Shown: positions 25,419 to 34,986 of the stretch, in pieces
How positions within the stretch are numbered: position 1 is the stretch's first letter
How the letters are laid out: each line of letters starts with the position of its first letter
Assembly (NCBI GenBank): GCA_016794505.1
Contig: JAEUJZ010000020.1
Span: forward strand, 1 to 64,000
DNA length: 64,000 nt
Reading direction: 5' to 3'
Source: Myxococcales bacterium
GTDB lineage: Bacteria > Myxococcota_A > Polyangia > Palsa-1104 > JAEUJZ01
The notes under the pieces: model-generated
What the model was told of the DNA's origin: nothing
Databases searched by the model: none
What the model saw: the letters and a program-made list of their open reading frames with translations, nothing else
Program-made: the position numbers and the translations under genes

Positions 25419-26893
25419 CACCACGCAATCAGCGCGCAGACCAGCCCCGTCACTGCGAAGACGCCCAGGAAGATCGCTCCGCGCCGGACGGCATCGTGGT
25501 CGTACGCGAACTGCTCAACCAATCCCTGCGCGGATACGATGGCGCGCTGCAGCAGGCGCTCTTGAAAACGAGCCACTAAAAGCTGTGGGGTCATGGCGAC
25601 TGGACGTCCGCTGCGCGGCGCCACCTGCCCTTCAGCGGGCTGCAGCGAAAACAAGCGCTGCCCCAAGACCAGCGCGCCCAAAAGCAACAGGTTGGGCGTT
25701 GAGCGCGTTGCTCCGTCGCTGACCGGAGACAATAAGCTGTCGACGGTCAATGTCAGGCCGGCTCGCTGCTGCTGACAGCGTGACCGCGCATGCTCCTTCA
25801 TCCAGCGCTCGCAGCGCACGGCCGCAAGCTGCTGCAGAAGTAGCTCACTCTCGCCGCGCAGCGCGGTTAGCTCGGCTTGTTGATCGTACGTTGCTTGAAT
25901 CGGCAGGCTCTCGATGTGCCAGCGCAGACGGCGCTGGTGCTCGGCGCGAGCCATCAGCTCAGAACACAGCCGCGCTTCTTCGCGCGACAGGATGGCCAGC
26001 GCACGAAGCTGCTCGGCTTCGATGCGCGCAATCCACGACTCGGCGCGCCGCAGCGACTCGCCCTCGCCACTCAGCCGCAGCAGCGGCCCGGACTGCCCGG
26101 TCTCGTCGACCTGCCCGCTGAGCAGGCCCCAGGGATCCATGCGCTCGATATAGGCATGTTGACCCAGCTCGACCAGCAGACGATCCAGGTTGGGGGTCTC
26201 ATTGCGCAGCGACTGCTCAGCCTGCTGCACCAGCCGCCGACGGCGATTGGCCACACGGCGGTACCGCGCCATGTACGCAACCAGTGCGGCCCCCGATTCG
26301 CCATGGGGCCCCGCCGGAAGCTCAGGCAGCGACGGAATTGATGTGGTCCGTCGAGCAGGCGACTCAGACGTCTGCAGAGCCGGCTGTGCTGCGGTGATGC
26401 GTACGGACCCACGCGCCGATGAGTCGCTGGCTTCGCTCGATCCCCCCGGCGACACCGCTGGTGGCACGTACACCGGCACCTGGCCCGGCAGCAGCGAGGC
26501 CGACGAAGGCGTCGGCCGCGCGCGATCGGCACCGCGCCCTGAAGCCCAGTCGGACCGAGGCGGCGGACTGGGCGGCGGCAGGTGTTCTGCCACCCGAGCG
26601 CGGCCCGCTGCAGGCTGAACCGCGCCCGCTGGCACCTGTGCCACCACCGCTGGCGGGGATGGCGCCGGACCGACGCCTGGCCGCGTCGGAGAATCCAAGA
26701 CTGGCAGCGGTGCGTTCGGCTCGGTGTCTACGACCACATGCTCTGCTGTTTGCAGGCGCCCCGGCGCGACCAAGCCCGGTGCAGGCGGAGGCAGCAGCGT
26801 GTCCTCGTCGAACTCGTCGCTGTCCGCTGCGCCGGCCCCGACATCGGTTCCCAGTACAGGCGAGGCGTATTCGGCAGGCTCTGCCGGTGGCAT
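25400..26893 (-). CDS. Hypothetical C-terminally anchored membrane protein
   Basis: A protein of 497 residues. The first ~200 residues are Pro/Ala/Ser-rich and acidic and look disordered. Residues ~205-400 are helical and charged with heptad-like spacing. A central LLLLGALVLGQRLF segment and a final span (GAIFLGVFAVTGLVCALIAW) at the extreme C-terminus suggest membrane anchoring. It starts 15 bases after the yebC stop with AAGGA upstream, so it is probably the second gene of that operon. The last codons fall in the 13-bp repeat array. No family is recognised. Confidence 0.65.
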   Translation of the reverse strand: MPPAEPAEYASPVLGTDVGAGAADSDEFDEDTLLPPPAPGLVAPGRLQTAEHVVVDTEPNAPLPVLDSPTRPGVGPAPSPPAVVAQVPAGAVQPAAGRARVAEHLPPPSPPPRSDWASGRGADRARPTPSSASLLPGQVPVYVPPAVSPGGSSEASDSSARGSVRITAAQPALQTSESPARRTTSIPSLPELPAGPHGESGAALVAYMARYRRVANRRRRLVQQAEQSLRNETPNLDRLLVELGQHAYIERMDPWGLLSGQVDETGQSGPLLRLSGEGESLRRAESWIARIEAEQLRALAILSREEARLCSELMARAEHQRRLRWHIESLPIQATYDQQAELTALRGESELLLQQLAAVRCERWMKEHARSRCQQQRAGLTLTVDSLLSPVSDGATRSTPNLLLLGALVLGQRLFSLQPAEGQVAPRSGRPVAMTPQLLVARFQERLLQRAIVSAQGLVEQFAYDHDAVRRGAIFLGVFAVTGLVCALIAWWALSIG

Positions 26894-26908
26894 GTGGCGT
26901 CCTTGCGG

Positions 26909-27643
26909 TTATGCACCCGCGTCTTCGGCGCTCTCGTAGTTGGCGTAGACGTTGGTGACGTCGTCGTGTTCTTCCAGCGTCGCGATCAGCTTGCCCAGCG
27001 TCTCGCTGTCCTTGGCTGCAACTTGGACCGTCAGCTCGGGAATCATCAGCACTTCGGCATCGACGGGCTTTAGGCCCTTTTTCACGAAGCCTTCGCGCAC
27101 GACGTACAGCGAGCCAGGCTCGGTCAGAACAACAAGGACCTCGCCCTCTGCGCGCACGTCGTCGGCGCCCAGCTCAAGGGCGATCTCGGTGACTGCATCT
27201 TCGCTGGCCTGCGCCGCTTCAAAGATGATCTGGCCGCGACGCTTGAACTTGTGCAGCACCGATCCCGACGAGTCGATCTTGGCGTTGCCGCGCTCCAAGA
27301 TCTTGCGCAGCTCACCGGCCGTGCGGTTGCGGTTGTCCGTCGCGAGCTCGATGATGATGGCCACGCCACCGGGGCCGTACGCCTGGTAGACGAGCTCTTC
27401 CATTGCCTCGCCACCCAGCTCACCAGTGCCTTTCTTAATCGCGCGATCGATGGTGTCGTTCGGAATATTGGCATCGCGCGCTTTGTCCATCGCGTTGCGC
27501 AAGCGCGGGTTGCCGTTGGGATCTCCACCGCCGCGCGCAGCGACGGTGATTTCTTTGATTAGCTTCGTCCAGCCCTTGGACTTTTTGGCGTCCGAAGCGG
27601 CCTTCTGGTGCTTGATCTTGGACCAGCGATTATGACCAGACAT
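26909..27643 (-). CDS. yebC: YebC/PmpR-family regulatory protein
   Basis: A protein of 244 residues of normal family length. Conserved parts are MSGHNRWSKIKHQKAASD at the N-terminus, GGGDPNGNPRLRNAM, NIPNDTIDRAIKKG and YGPGGVAIIIE. The family was first described as DNA-binding regulators, and more recently as ribosome-associated factors that relieve stalling at proline stretches. That would fit the many Pro-rich proteins here, but this link is inference. An AAGGTGA ribosome-binding site precedes the ATG at 27643. Confidence 0.93.
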   Translation of the reverse strand: MSGHNRWSKIKHQKAASDAKKSKGWTKLIKEITVAARGGGDPNGNPRLRNAMDKARDANIPNDTIDRAIKKGTGELGGEAMEELVYQAYGPGGVAIIIELATDNRNRTAGELRKILERGNAKIDSSGSVLHKFKRRGQIIFEAAQASEDAVTEIALELGADDVRAEGEVLVVLTEPGSLYVVREGFVKKGLKPVDAEVLMIPELTVQVAAKDSETLGKLIATLEEHDDVTNVYANYESAEDAGA

Positions 27644-27833
27644 CTTGAGCGTTCACCTTTACCGAAGAGGGCCTTTGCCTATCACATCGACGGCATCGCA
27701 AGCAAGCTCGCGGCGTTGCCGCATAGGGGTGCGACAAAAAACCGTTGCCCCCCGCGCGCTCACCGCACTATCGTGGCGCCCTCAAGAAGGACCACCCCCT
27801 TCTTGCCCCTGAAGTCGCCTGGAGTCTGCACCG

Positions 27834-29054
27834 ATGGGCCCAACGTCCGAGACGCTTATGACCTCTCACAAACGAACCAAACTCACCCTTTCCAGTGTGC
27901 TGACCGGCCTGCCTGTGCTGGCCTCTGGCCTCGCGATCCTCTCGTCGCTGGCGTGTACGCCGTACGAGAGACGCACGGGCGAATACAGCGCAGGCGCGGT
28001 CGATCCGCTGAAGTTCGCCGCGCCGTACCTGGGCCGCGGGGGCACCGGCAAGATGCCAGGCATGGGCGTGTTCGCCTTTGCCAAGGCGTATGCCAACGGC
28101 AAGGACGTCCTTTATTACCCGCTGGCGTTCAACGGGCGGCAGGCGCGCACCGCCGATGCGATGGGCAAGCCGCTCGATCAGCTGGATCTGAACTATCTAA
28201 AACCACCCCTCGGTTATGTGTTCGATCCGACACCAACCGAGACCGCGCCCGACTCGGCAAAGTGCCAAAAGCCCGAAGGGTATGTCTTCGATCAGCAGCG
28301 CGACGCGGTTCGCTATGACCGGCAGGGCAATATCTTCACCGCGCTGCCCATCGACTCGACGACACCGGGCAGCACGACGTATGTGCCGATCATCAACGAA
28401 GTGGCTGTGACGTCGAATGGCAATCCCTGCCAAGACATCAAAAGTGAAGCGACGCTGGTCAAGCGCAGCGATGTCTCGCTCGATCTGATCCCGCCGCCCG
28501 AGGGCGTGGTCGACGCGCTGCCCACGGGCAAGCCCGGCATTTTGTTCCGCGCCTTTGCCATCATCGATCCGGCGGCCGAAGTCACAACGCCAAAGCCGAT
28601 GGGCGGGGGCAACGGTGCGCCGGAAGAGTGCGGCCCCGAGACCGACGCGATCTGCAAGCAGTTCCACATGCTGGGCATTGGTCCGCAGCGCTGGGGCTGG
28701 TTTAAGCAGTACCTTCTGGCCTACCTCGACGGCGGCAACATTCCGCTGCAGGTCATAAACCCGCCGGGCAAGCAGCGCGTCGCGACCCAGAACCTGTACG
28801 TCCCAACGTCGGCGCTGTTCTGGAATCCCGAGACCAAGCAGTTTGAAGAAAAGGGCGTGCCCGGTCCCGGCGTCGGACCCGACGTCTTTGAATACCGTCG
28901 TGGCGAAGCCGGTTACTCGCCGATCTGCCGCATCTGGACCTTCGATCCCGTGGACGTGAACGATCCCACGAAGCTGGAAAAGAAAGCCTCGGATGTTCAG
29001 AGCCCGAAGGACACGGGCAAGTACACGTACTGCCTGCAAGCTCCGCCGAGCTAA
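27834..29054 (+). CDS. Lipoprotein partner of TonB-dependent receptor
   Basis: A protein of 406 residues with a hydrophobic signal and a lipobox ending in SSLAC. The mature part is rich in Pro, Asp and Gly, contains several isolated Cys (KCQKPEG, NPCQD, ECGPETDAICKQ, PICRIW, YCLQ) and has no membrane spans. The ATG at 27834 has GGAG nine bases upstream. The TonB-dependent receptor gene begins 45 bases after its stop, an arrangement like the SusD-type or other surface lipoproteins paired with receptors, although the sequence is not SusD. Ligand capture or a lid role is inference. Confidence 0.65.
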   Translation: MGPTSETLMTSHKRTKLTLSSVLTGLPVLASGLAILSSLACTPYERRTGEYSAGAVDPLKFAAPYLGRGGTGKMPGMGVFAFAKAYANGKDVLYYPLAFNGRQARTADAMGKPLDQLDLNYLKPPLGYVFDPTPTETAPDSAKCQKPEGYVFDQQRDAVRYDRQGNIFTALPIDSTTPGSTTYVPIINEVAVTSNGNPCQDIKSEATLVKRSDVSLDLIPPPEGVVDALPTGKPGILFRAFAIIDPAAEVTTPKPMGGGNGAPEECGPETDAICKQFHMLGIGPQRWGWFKQYLLAYLDGGNIPLQVINPPGKQRVATQNLYVPTSALFWNPETKQFEEKGVPGPGVGPDVFEYRRGEAGYSPICRIWTFDPVDVNDPTKLEKKASDVQSPKDTGKYTYCLQAPPS

Positions 29055-29099
29055 CCCCTCTTCCTCTTCCACTTCCACCCAGAGCTCTGGTGCCTCGCT

Positions 29100-32033
29100 A
29101 TGAAGTCAAAGAAGCCAACGATGAAGAAGCAAAAGCAGTGGAAGCAGCTCCGACGTGGGCTTTCCAAGGTTGCGCTGGTATCGCTGCCCGCGCTGGGCGT
29201 CATGCTGACGCCGCCCGCCGCATACGCCGTCGGTGAACAGGATGGACGCATCTCGGGCGTCGTGACCGACAAGCAGAGCAGCCTGCCGATGCCTGGCGTG
29301 CGCGTTCGCTTGACCGGGAAGAACCTGATCGGTGGCGCTCGCAACATCGCCACCGCCGATGACGGCAGCTATGAATTCATCGCGCTGCCGCCTGGCCCGT
29401 ACGAAGTCGAGCTCTCGATCGAGGGCCTGCAGGTCAAGCCGATGCGCCGCAGGATCGTCGTGCGCCAAGGCGAGACCTTCCCGCTCAACATCGCGTGGTC
29501 GCCCGAAGAGGCCAAGCAAGAGCTCAAGGTCATCTATGAAGAGCGCAAGATGACCAAGCCAGACTCGACGCAGACCGGCACGGTCTTGAGCGCCGATCAG
29601 CAAGCGCGCGTCGCGACGCAGCGCAGCTATCAGAACATCGCGCAGCAAGTCGCAGGCGTCACGGGTGGCGGGAACCCCAACATCAAGGGCGCGATGAACG
29701 CCCACAACCGCTACATGGTCGACGGCTTGGACATCACCGACCCGGTGACCAACACGTTCTCGGCCAATATCAACTTCGACTCGATCGAGTCGGTCGAAGT
29801 GCTAACCGGCGGCACCGAAGCGGAATACAACTCGCTCGGCGGCTTGATCAACCTGGTGACCAGCGCTGGCTCGAACGAGTGGCACATCGACTCGTCGCTG
29901 TACATCAACCATCAGTCGCTGTCCGCTGGCAGCCAGTTCGGCCCGCAGTTCTATGACGGAGCCCGCCCCTTCGCCATCCTCAAGAAGTCGCCCAACGAGC
30001 AGTACCAGGCGAACATCAACATCGGCGGCCCGATCATCAAAGACAAGTGGTGGTTCCACTTCTCGTACCAGTACCAGCACACCGATTCGTCGATCAACAT
30101 CGGCCCGCCGCTCAACCTGCAGCACCCGACGCGGCAGTTCCGCGGTCACTACATCCGCTTCAAGACTGCGATCGCGCCTTCGCCCAAGCACCGCCTGACC
30201 TTGTCGGTCTCGGCCGATCCAGCGACGATTGGCAACAACAACCAGGACAACTTCCACCTTGGCGTGGCAGAGGACTATCAGGCGCAGGGCGGCGCGTTCT
30301 CCATCCTGACCTGGGACTTTTTCGCCAGCGAAAAGGTCAACACCAAGATCCAGACCGGCTTCCAGCTCAACACCATCGACACCGGTCCCCAGGGTTACTT
30401 CGGCACCATCGATAACTCGGCGTACAAGGGCACGGGACGCTTCTCGCCCGCCAACGACGAGTGGGTGGCCGAGCGCCCGCAGCACGTCAACAACACGGAC
30501 GGCACGACCTGGTATCAGGGCGGCTCGATCTTCCTCGACAAGCGCTATACGTTCCAGTTCGACCCGTCGATCTCAGTGCGCGGCAACGCCGGTCGCTTCG
30601 GCAAGCACGAAGCGAAGTTCGGCTTCCAAGGCCGCTACATCCGTCACACGGGTGACTTCCGTCTGCCAGGCAACACGACCTATGCCGACAACGGCGGCGG
30701 CCCGCTGGAAAGTGGCATCTGCGAGGCCGACGGCAACATCCCGACGCCAGCCGGCATGCCGGGCCGCTTGGACGGCTGCTATCAGAAGACGACGCAGGAC
30801 CCGTACACCAACGTGCAAGACGGGTTCTCGATGGGCTTCTTTGCGCAAGACCGCTGGAAGGTGAATAGCTGGCTGCGCATCAACCCCGGCCTGCGCTTCG
30901 ACTATGGCCGCACCACCAACAGCCGAGGCGAGGTTGTCTCGAATCTGTGGGGCTTCGGTCCACGCCTGGGCTTGGTCTTCGACATTACGCAGGACCAAAA
31001 GACGATCTTCACAGCGTACTACGGCCGCTCGAACGAAGTGCTGTCGCTGCTCGCCGCTGCGTACGCCGACGTGACCTCGGTCGCGACGACGTACCAGTTC
31101 AACCCTGACGTGAACATGGGCAAGGGCGGCTGGGACATGCTGTACCAATCGGGCGGCCCCGGTGGCTATGCCCTGCGCCCCGACGGCACGCCACCGCACA
31201 CCGACGAGATCACGCTGTCGCTGCGCCGCGAGGCCTTCCAAAACTCGGTGGTCGGCGTCGATTACACGTACAAGCGCGTCGGCAACATCTGGGACAGCCA
31301 AGAGATCAACCAGATCTGGGATCCGACGGGTCAGCGCGTTGTGCGATATGCCGACGGCAAGCCGCAGCAGGTCTTCCTGTACACGACCTTCGATCAGAAC
31401 TGGCGCGTGTACCAAGGCGTCGACTTCATCTTCGAGTCGCGGCCGCGTCAGGAATGGGACTTCGCGGTCATCTATACGCTGTCGTGGCTGTATGGCCCTG
31501 GCGCCGAGCAGTTCGCGCAGATCAGCGGCTCGCAGACGCTGTCGCAGTTCTACAACCCGCGCCTGTTCCAGTTCTATGACGGGTTCCTGCCGGAAGATCG
31601 CCGCCATCAGCTCAAGATCCGCGCCTCGTACGCGTGGAAGGGCCTGACCTTCGGCACCTTCCTCAGTTATCAAAGCGGTACGCCGCGCACGAAGCGCTTC
31701 TTCAACTCGCTCGACGGCAGCTACACCTATCTGCGCTCGCCGACGGGAACCGAGCCAGGCAACGATCCGAACAGCGCGTCTTCGTACAACGACCTGACGC
31801 GCATTGCCGAGTTCCGCGTGCCGTCGCTCTTGGTGATCGACGCCCGCGTGACCTATGACCTGGCCAGCCTGTTTACGGAAAAGGTCCACGTGCAGCTGAT
31901 CGCCGACGTGTTCAACGTCTTCAACTTGGACACGCCGACCGGCGTCGTGAACCGCGACCTGGCGACCTTCGGCCAGGTGACAACGCGCCAGGCTCCGCTG
32001 CGTGCGCAGCTGGGTCTGCGCGTCATGTACTAG
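29100..32033 (+). CDS. Oar-like TonB-dependent outer-membrane receptor
   Basis: A protein of 977 residues. A signal peptide ending in AYA is followed by a carboxypeptidase-regulatory-like (CarboxypepD_reg) beta-sandwich domain (GRISGVVTDKQSSLPMPGV...DGSYEFIALPPGPYEVE). Next comes a plug domain (YQNIAQQVAGV, NRYMVDGLDITDP, IESVEVLTGGTEAEYN) and a large 22-strand-type beta barrel that ends in the aromatic residue of VMY. This is the architecture of the myxobacterial Oar group. It should take up or export a bulky ligand with TonB energy; Oar proteins have also been tied to protein secretion and development. An internal ATG at 29121 is the alternative start. It is probably cotranscribed with the lipoprotein just upstream. 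Confidence 0.88.
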   Translation: MKSKKPTMKKQKQWKQLRRGLSKVALVSLPALGVMLTPPAAYAVGEQDGRISGVVTDKQSSLPMPGVRVRLTGKNLIGGARNIATADDGSYEFIALPPGPYEVELSIEGLQVKPMRRRIVVRQGETFPLNIAWSPEEAKQELKVIYEERKMTKPDSTQTGTVLSADQQARVATQRSYQNIAQQVAGVTGGGNPNIKGAMNAHNRYMVDGLDITDPVTNTFSANINFDSIESVEVLTGGTEAEYNSLGGLINLVTSAGSNEWHIDSSLYINHQSLSAGSQFGPQFYDGARPFAILKKSPNEQYQANINIGGPIIKDKWWFHFSYQYQHTDSSINIGPPLNLQHPTRQFRGHYIRFKTAIAPSPKHRLTLSVSADPATIGNNNQDNFHLGVAEDYQAQGGAFSILTWDFFASEKVNTKIQTGFQLNTIDTGPQGYFGTIDNSAYKGTGRFSPANDEWVAERPQHVNNTDGTTWYQGGSIFLDKRYTFQFDPSISVRGNAGRFGKHEAKFGFQGRYIRHTGDFRLPGNTTYADNGGGPLESGICEADGNIPTPAGMPGRLDGCYQKTTQDPYTNVQDGFSMGFFAQDRWKVNSWLRINPGLRFDYGRTTNSRGEVVSNLWGFGPRLGLVFDITQDQKTIFTAYYGRSNEVLSLLAAAYADVTSVATTYQFNPDVNMGKGGWDMLYQSGGPGGYALRPDGTPPHTDEITLSLRREAFQNSVVGVDYTYKRVGNIWDSQEINQIWDPTGQRVVRYADGKPQQVFLYTTFDQNWRVYQGVDFIFESRPRQEWDFAVIYTLSWLYGPGAEQFAQISGSQTLSQFYNPRLFQFYDGFLPEDRRHQLKIRASYAWKGLTFGTFLSYQSGTPRTKRFFNSLDGSYTYLRSPTGTEPGNDPNSASSYNDLTRIAEFRVPSLLVIDARVTYDLASLFTEKVHVQLIADVFNVFNLDTPTGVVNRDLATFGQVTTRQAPLRAQLGLRVMY

Positions 32034-32247
32034 GCTATCCTCGCAGCAGAACCGGTCGCGTACGTCATTCTTCTATCGCTGGGGGGCGATTCCGGTCGTA
32101 GCTGTTCCGCTTGATTTGACGGCGCGGGGATAGCTGCGCAGTTTTGAGCAGCCATGCAAGCCGGCGCATGGCTGTTTGTCGCCGCGCTGGAACGGCATCG
32201 GGTACGATGGCGTTGATCCACGTCCGTTGGGTCGGGTCGGTACCAGC

Positions 32248-33645
32248 ATGAAATGGGAATGCCACCAGTGTGGCGAGCTGCATGAGAGCTTGCCGACGCA
32301 GTGTCGCAGGTGCGGCACCGCGCCTGAGATCGTCGAAAACGTCTGGCGCTGTCCAAGCTGCGGCACCGATGCCATCGCCGGGACCCGGATCACGTGCCCG
32401 CAGTGCGGTGCATCCAAGGGCCAGGATGCGGCCGTCGCAGTGGCGCCTGACCGACGTCTTGAAGGCCCCCATGCGCAGGCTCTGGCTTCGGGCGTGTGGC
32501 GGTACTGCGCATACTGCAAGACGCAGGTCCCACCGGTTGACCTTCGCGGCCAGCCCAACCTGCGCTGTCCGTCCTGTGCCGGACCACTGAGCGAGTCAAC
32601 CGAGAGTGCCGCGCGACAGACTCGATCGGCAAGCGAGGCGACCACATACCAGCGACAGGCGCTGGCCACCGAGCCCGCGCTGAGCAGTGCGGCTCAGGGT
32701 CTGCACACCGAATCGACCGCGACGGCTGCTTCCGATCGCTTCGTCCGCCGCGGCTCACGAATCTGGCTGTACTGCCTTGGGGCGCTGATCCTTCTTCTGC
32801 CCATCTGCATCTATGTGTTTGTGCAGCCACCGCCGACGGTGCGACTTGTCGTTCTGGAGCAGACCTGGAAGCGCACGATCCTTATCGAGGAACGGGTGGC
32901 CAAGACGCAAGAACAGTGGATCGGCAGCGTCCCAGCCGATGCCCGCAATCGCGTGTGCGAGCGACGCAAGTCGTTTGACCGACAGGTGGTGGATCACGAA
33001 GAGGAATACTTCGAAGAAGTAGAGGATCGAAGTCGCTGTCAGGAGGAGCGCGAGAGCCATTCCACCGTCGACGTCGCCGATGGAGAAGAGACGTACACCG
33101 TGCAAGAAGAGGATGGCAAGCGCTGCACCAGCTTTGGCTTTGAGACCAACGGTGGCGTCTCGGTGAAAAAGTGCCTCGACTGGCAGCCAACGTACAAGAC
33201 GGTCACTCGCACTCGGCCGCGTACGCGCAAGGAAGTGCAGACCCACCGCGAGTGTGTGCGCTATGCGACGCGGCGGGAAAAGCGGATCCGCCCCGTGTTT
33301 CGACAAGAGCCAGTCTTTGATGACTTCTGTCGGTACACGGTGGATGTCTGGACTCCGCTCAAGTCACTGGTTCGCTCGGGAAGCGATGTCCATCCGGTGT
33401 GGCCTGATGAGCCGCAGCTGACATCCACGCAGCGAATCGGCGGGCGCGTCGAGCAAAACGTGCTTCGCCTCAAGCGACTCTCGAAGCCGCTGTTCATCAC
33501 GCGTGGACGACGAAACTCTCCCGCCTGCATCGACGGGCCTTGTGAGCTCTCACTGCCCGAGGCCGAGTGGCGCCGCTATTCCCCCGGCGCGCACGTTCGC
33601 GCCAAGACGCGGTTTGGCAAGATCGACCACCTGCTTGCAGACTGA
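32248..33645 (+). CDS. Zinc-ribbon membrane protein
   Basis: A protein of 465 residues. The N-terminus has at least two complete double-Cys ribbons (CHQCG...CRRCG and CPSCG...CPQCG), and a further pair at ~CAYC...CPSC, on the cytoplasmic side. A Ser/Thr/Ala-rich linker leads to one membrane span (~residues 180-200, LYCLGALILLLPICIYVF). The ~260-residue extracytoplasmic part is very charged, with Glu/Arg-rich strands and about seven Cys. The ATG at 32248 is chosen because it starts the first ribbon; the frame is open further upstream. Function is unknown. It heads the accessory island, in the same direction as the next genes. Confidence 0.72.
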   Translation: MKWECHQCGELHESLPTQCRRCGTAPEIVENVWRCPSCGTDAIAGTRITCPQCGASKGQDAAVAVAPDRRLEGPHAQALASGVWRYCAYCKTQVPPVDLRGQPNLRCPSCAGPLSESTESAARQTRSASEATTYQRQALATEPALSSAAQGLHTESTATAASDRFVRRGSRIWLYCLGALILLLPICIYVFVQPPPTVRLVVLEQTWKRTILIEERVAKTQEQWIGSVPADARNRVCERRKSFDRQVVDHEEEYFEEVEDRSRCQEERESHSTVDVADGEETYTVQEEDGKRCTSFGFETNGGVSVKKCLDWQPTYKTVTRTRPRTRKEVQTHRECVRYATRREKRIRPVFRQEPVFDDFCRYTVDVWTPLKSLVRSGSDVHPVWPDEPQLTSTQRIGGRVEQNVLRLKRLSKPLFITRGRRNSPACIDGPCELSLPEAEWRRYSPGAHVRAKTRFGKIDHLLAD

Positions 33646-33798
33646 CGTTCCGGCGCGGCTTGACGCTTCGGTGCGTCTTTGTGCCCCCGCGACTCTCGCC
33701 CTCTGCCGCCAGACTGGGTGAGTCGCAGCGCCATGCTAGACACGAGCCCGGTCCCACAGCTACGCTGTTCGCCTAGCGTTCTGTCAAAGGGACTCGCC

Positions 33799-34872
33799 AT
33801 GCCCTCCTCTACCGACTCCATCGTCAGCTTGGCCGATCACCTGGCACTTCTTTGGTCGACGTATCCGGCCGCCTTGGTTGGCGATGCGACCCGTACCGCG
33901 ATCGCCGCTGTCTCGCGGGCTCTTCACGGAGACCTGATACACAACCCGTTTATCGTCGAGTGTCCGCTTGGCATTCCCGACGCGGTTGCTGACTTCTCGA
34001 TTGCGGCGCGCGGCAACGATGAGAGACCGCCGCGAGTTCCTCTTTTGTCCGCACACCCTGATTCACAGGCGCTGCGCACCCAGCCAAGCTGGCAGCGAAT
34101 CGACCGCTTTGTGCAAACGTGGACACAGGCATGGTCCGCAGGGCATCGCGACCTGCGCGAGCTGTGGCTGAAATTCGATCTGCCCAGTCCGCAGCACAGC
34201 ATTCCGTTGCCGCGTCTGTTTTTCGGCGGACCCCTTGGTGACGCCTATGCCCGAAACCAGTCCTTCGCGCAGAATGCCGAGCAGATCGTCACGGACCTAA
34301 CCGGGCAAGCACCCAGCTCTGGGTTTTCGACGCGATTTCGCGACCTACTGAGCAAGCTGCCCGATCGCGGCTTTGTGTATCAGGTGGGAATCCTCGGCGC
34401 GCATGGCAGCGCGGCGCTTCGCCTGTGTCTTCATCTGCCGCAGCCCGAGCAGATCATCCTTTATCTAAAAGCGATTGGCTGCGATCCGGTGCTTACCGAG
34501 CGCGTCGAAGCACAGATCGAGCACGTTCGTTCCTATTTTGATCTGTACCTTCTGCACATCGACGTCGCTGAAGATTTGGGTACCACGATCGGGGTCGCGT
34601 GCTTCCAGCGCTATCACAAGCAACCGACGACCGATGCCCGCTGGGAACAAGCTCTGGAACAGCTGGTTCAGCGTCAGCTGTGTACGCGCAGCAAAGCGGT
34701 AGGTCTGCTTGCCTTTCCTTCGTCATCGACGTACTGGTCGCCGCTGCTTGGCGCAGAGTCCACGACGTACACCAGCCAGCGCTGCATCGATCACCTGAAG
34801 CTCATCGTCGAAGACAAGCAGCCAACGCGACTGAAGGCGTACCTAAGCCACCAGCTGATCGCTGGGTCGTAA
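33799..34872 (+). CDS. Hypothetical protein of accessory island
   Basis: A soluble-looking protein of 357 residues, with no signal peptide and no membrane span. It has a mixed alpha/beta composition and motifs such as ELWLKFDLPSP, PLPRLFFGG and GILGAHGSAALRLCLHLP. I do not recognise the family. The ATG at 33799 has AAAGGG eight bases upstream. It lies between the zinc-ribbon protein and the UDP-sugar enzyme, all rightward, and belongs to the island that ends with the DUF4157 gene. Confidence 0.65.
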   Translation: MPSSTDSIVSLADHLALLWSTYPAALVGDATRTAIAAVSRALHGDLIHNPFIVECPLGIPDAVADFSIAARGNDERPPRVPLLSAHPDSQALRTQPSWQRIDRFVQTWTQAWSAGHRDLRELWLKFDLPSPQHSIPLPRLFFGGPLGDAYARNQSFAQNAEQIVTDLTGQAPSSGFSTRFRDLLSKLPDRGFVYQVGILGAHGSAALRLCLHLPQPEQIILYLKAIGCDPVLTERVEAQIEHVRSYFDLYLLHIDVAEDLGTTIGVACFQRYHKQPTTDARWEQALEQLVQRQLCTRSKAVGLLAFPSSSTYWSPLLGAESTTYTSQRCIDHLKLIVEDKQPTRLKAYLSHQLIAGS

Positions 34873-34986
34873 CGCGCTGGGAAACAAAGGACTCAACGCT
34901 ACGTTCCATCGCCAGCGGACTGCGGCTCCCCATTCCTTTTGCATTTACACAGGACGCAGCCGCGGCCTATGCTCGGCTAAGGTGCC

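Noticed and set aside
29121..32033. Alternative start of the TonB receptor
   Set aside because: Both starts are followed by a basic n-region and the same signal peptide; 29100 was kept since nothing excludes it.
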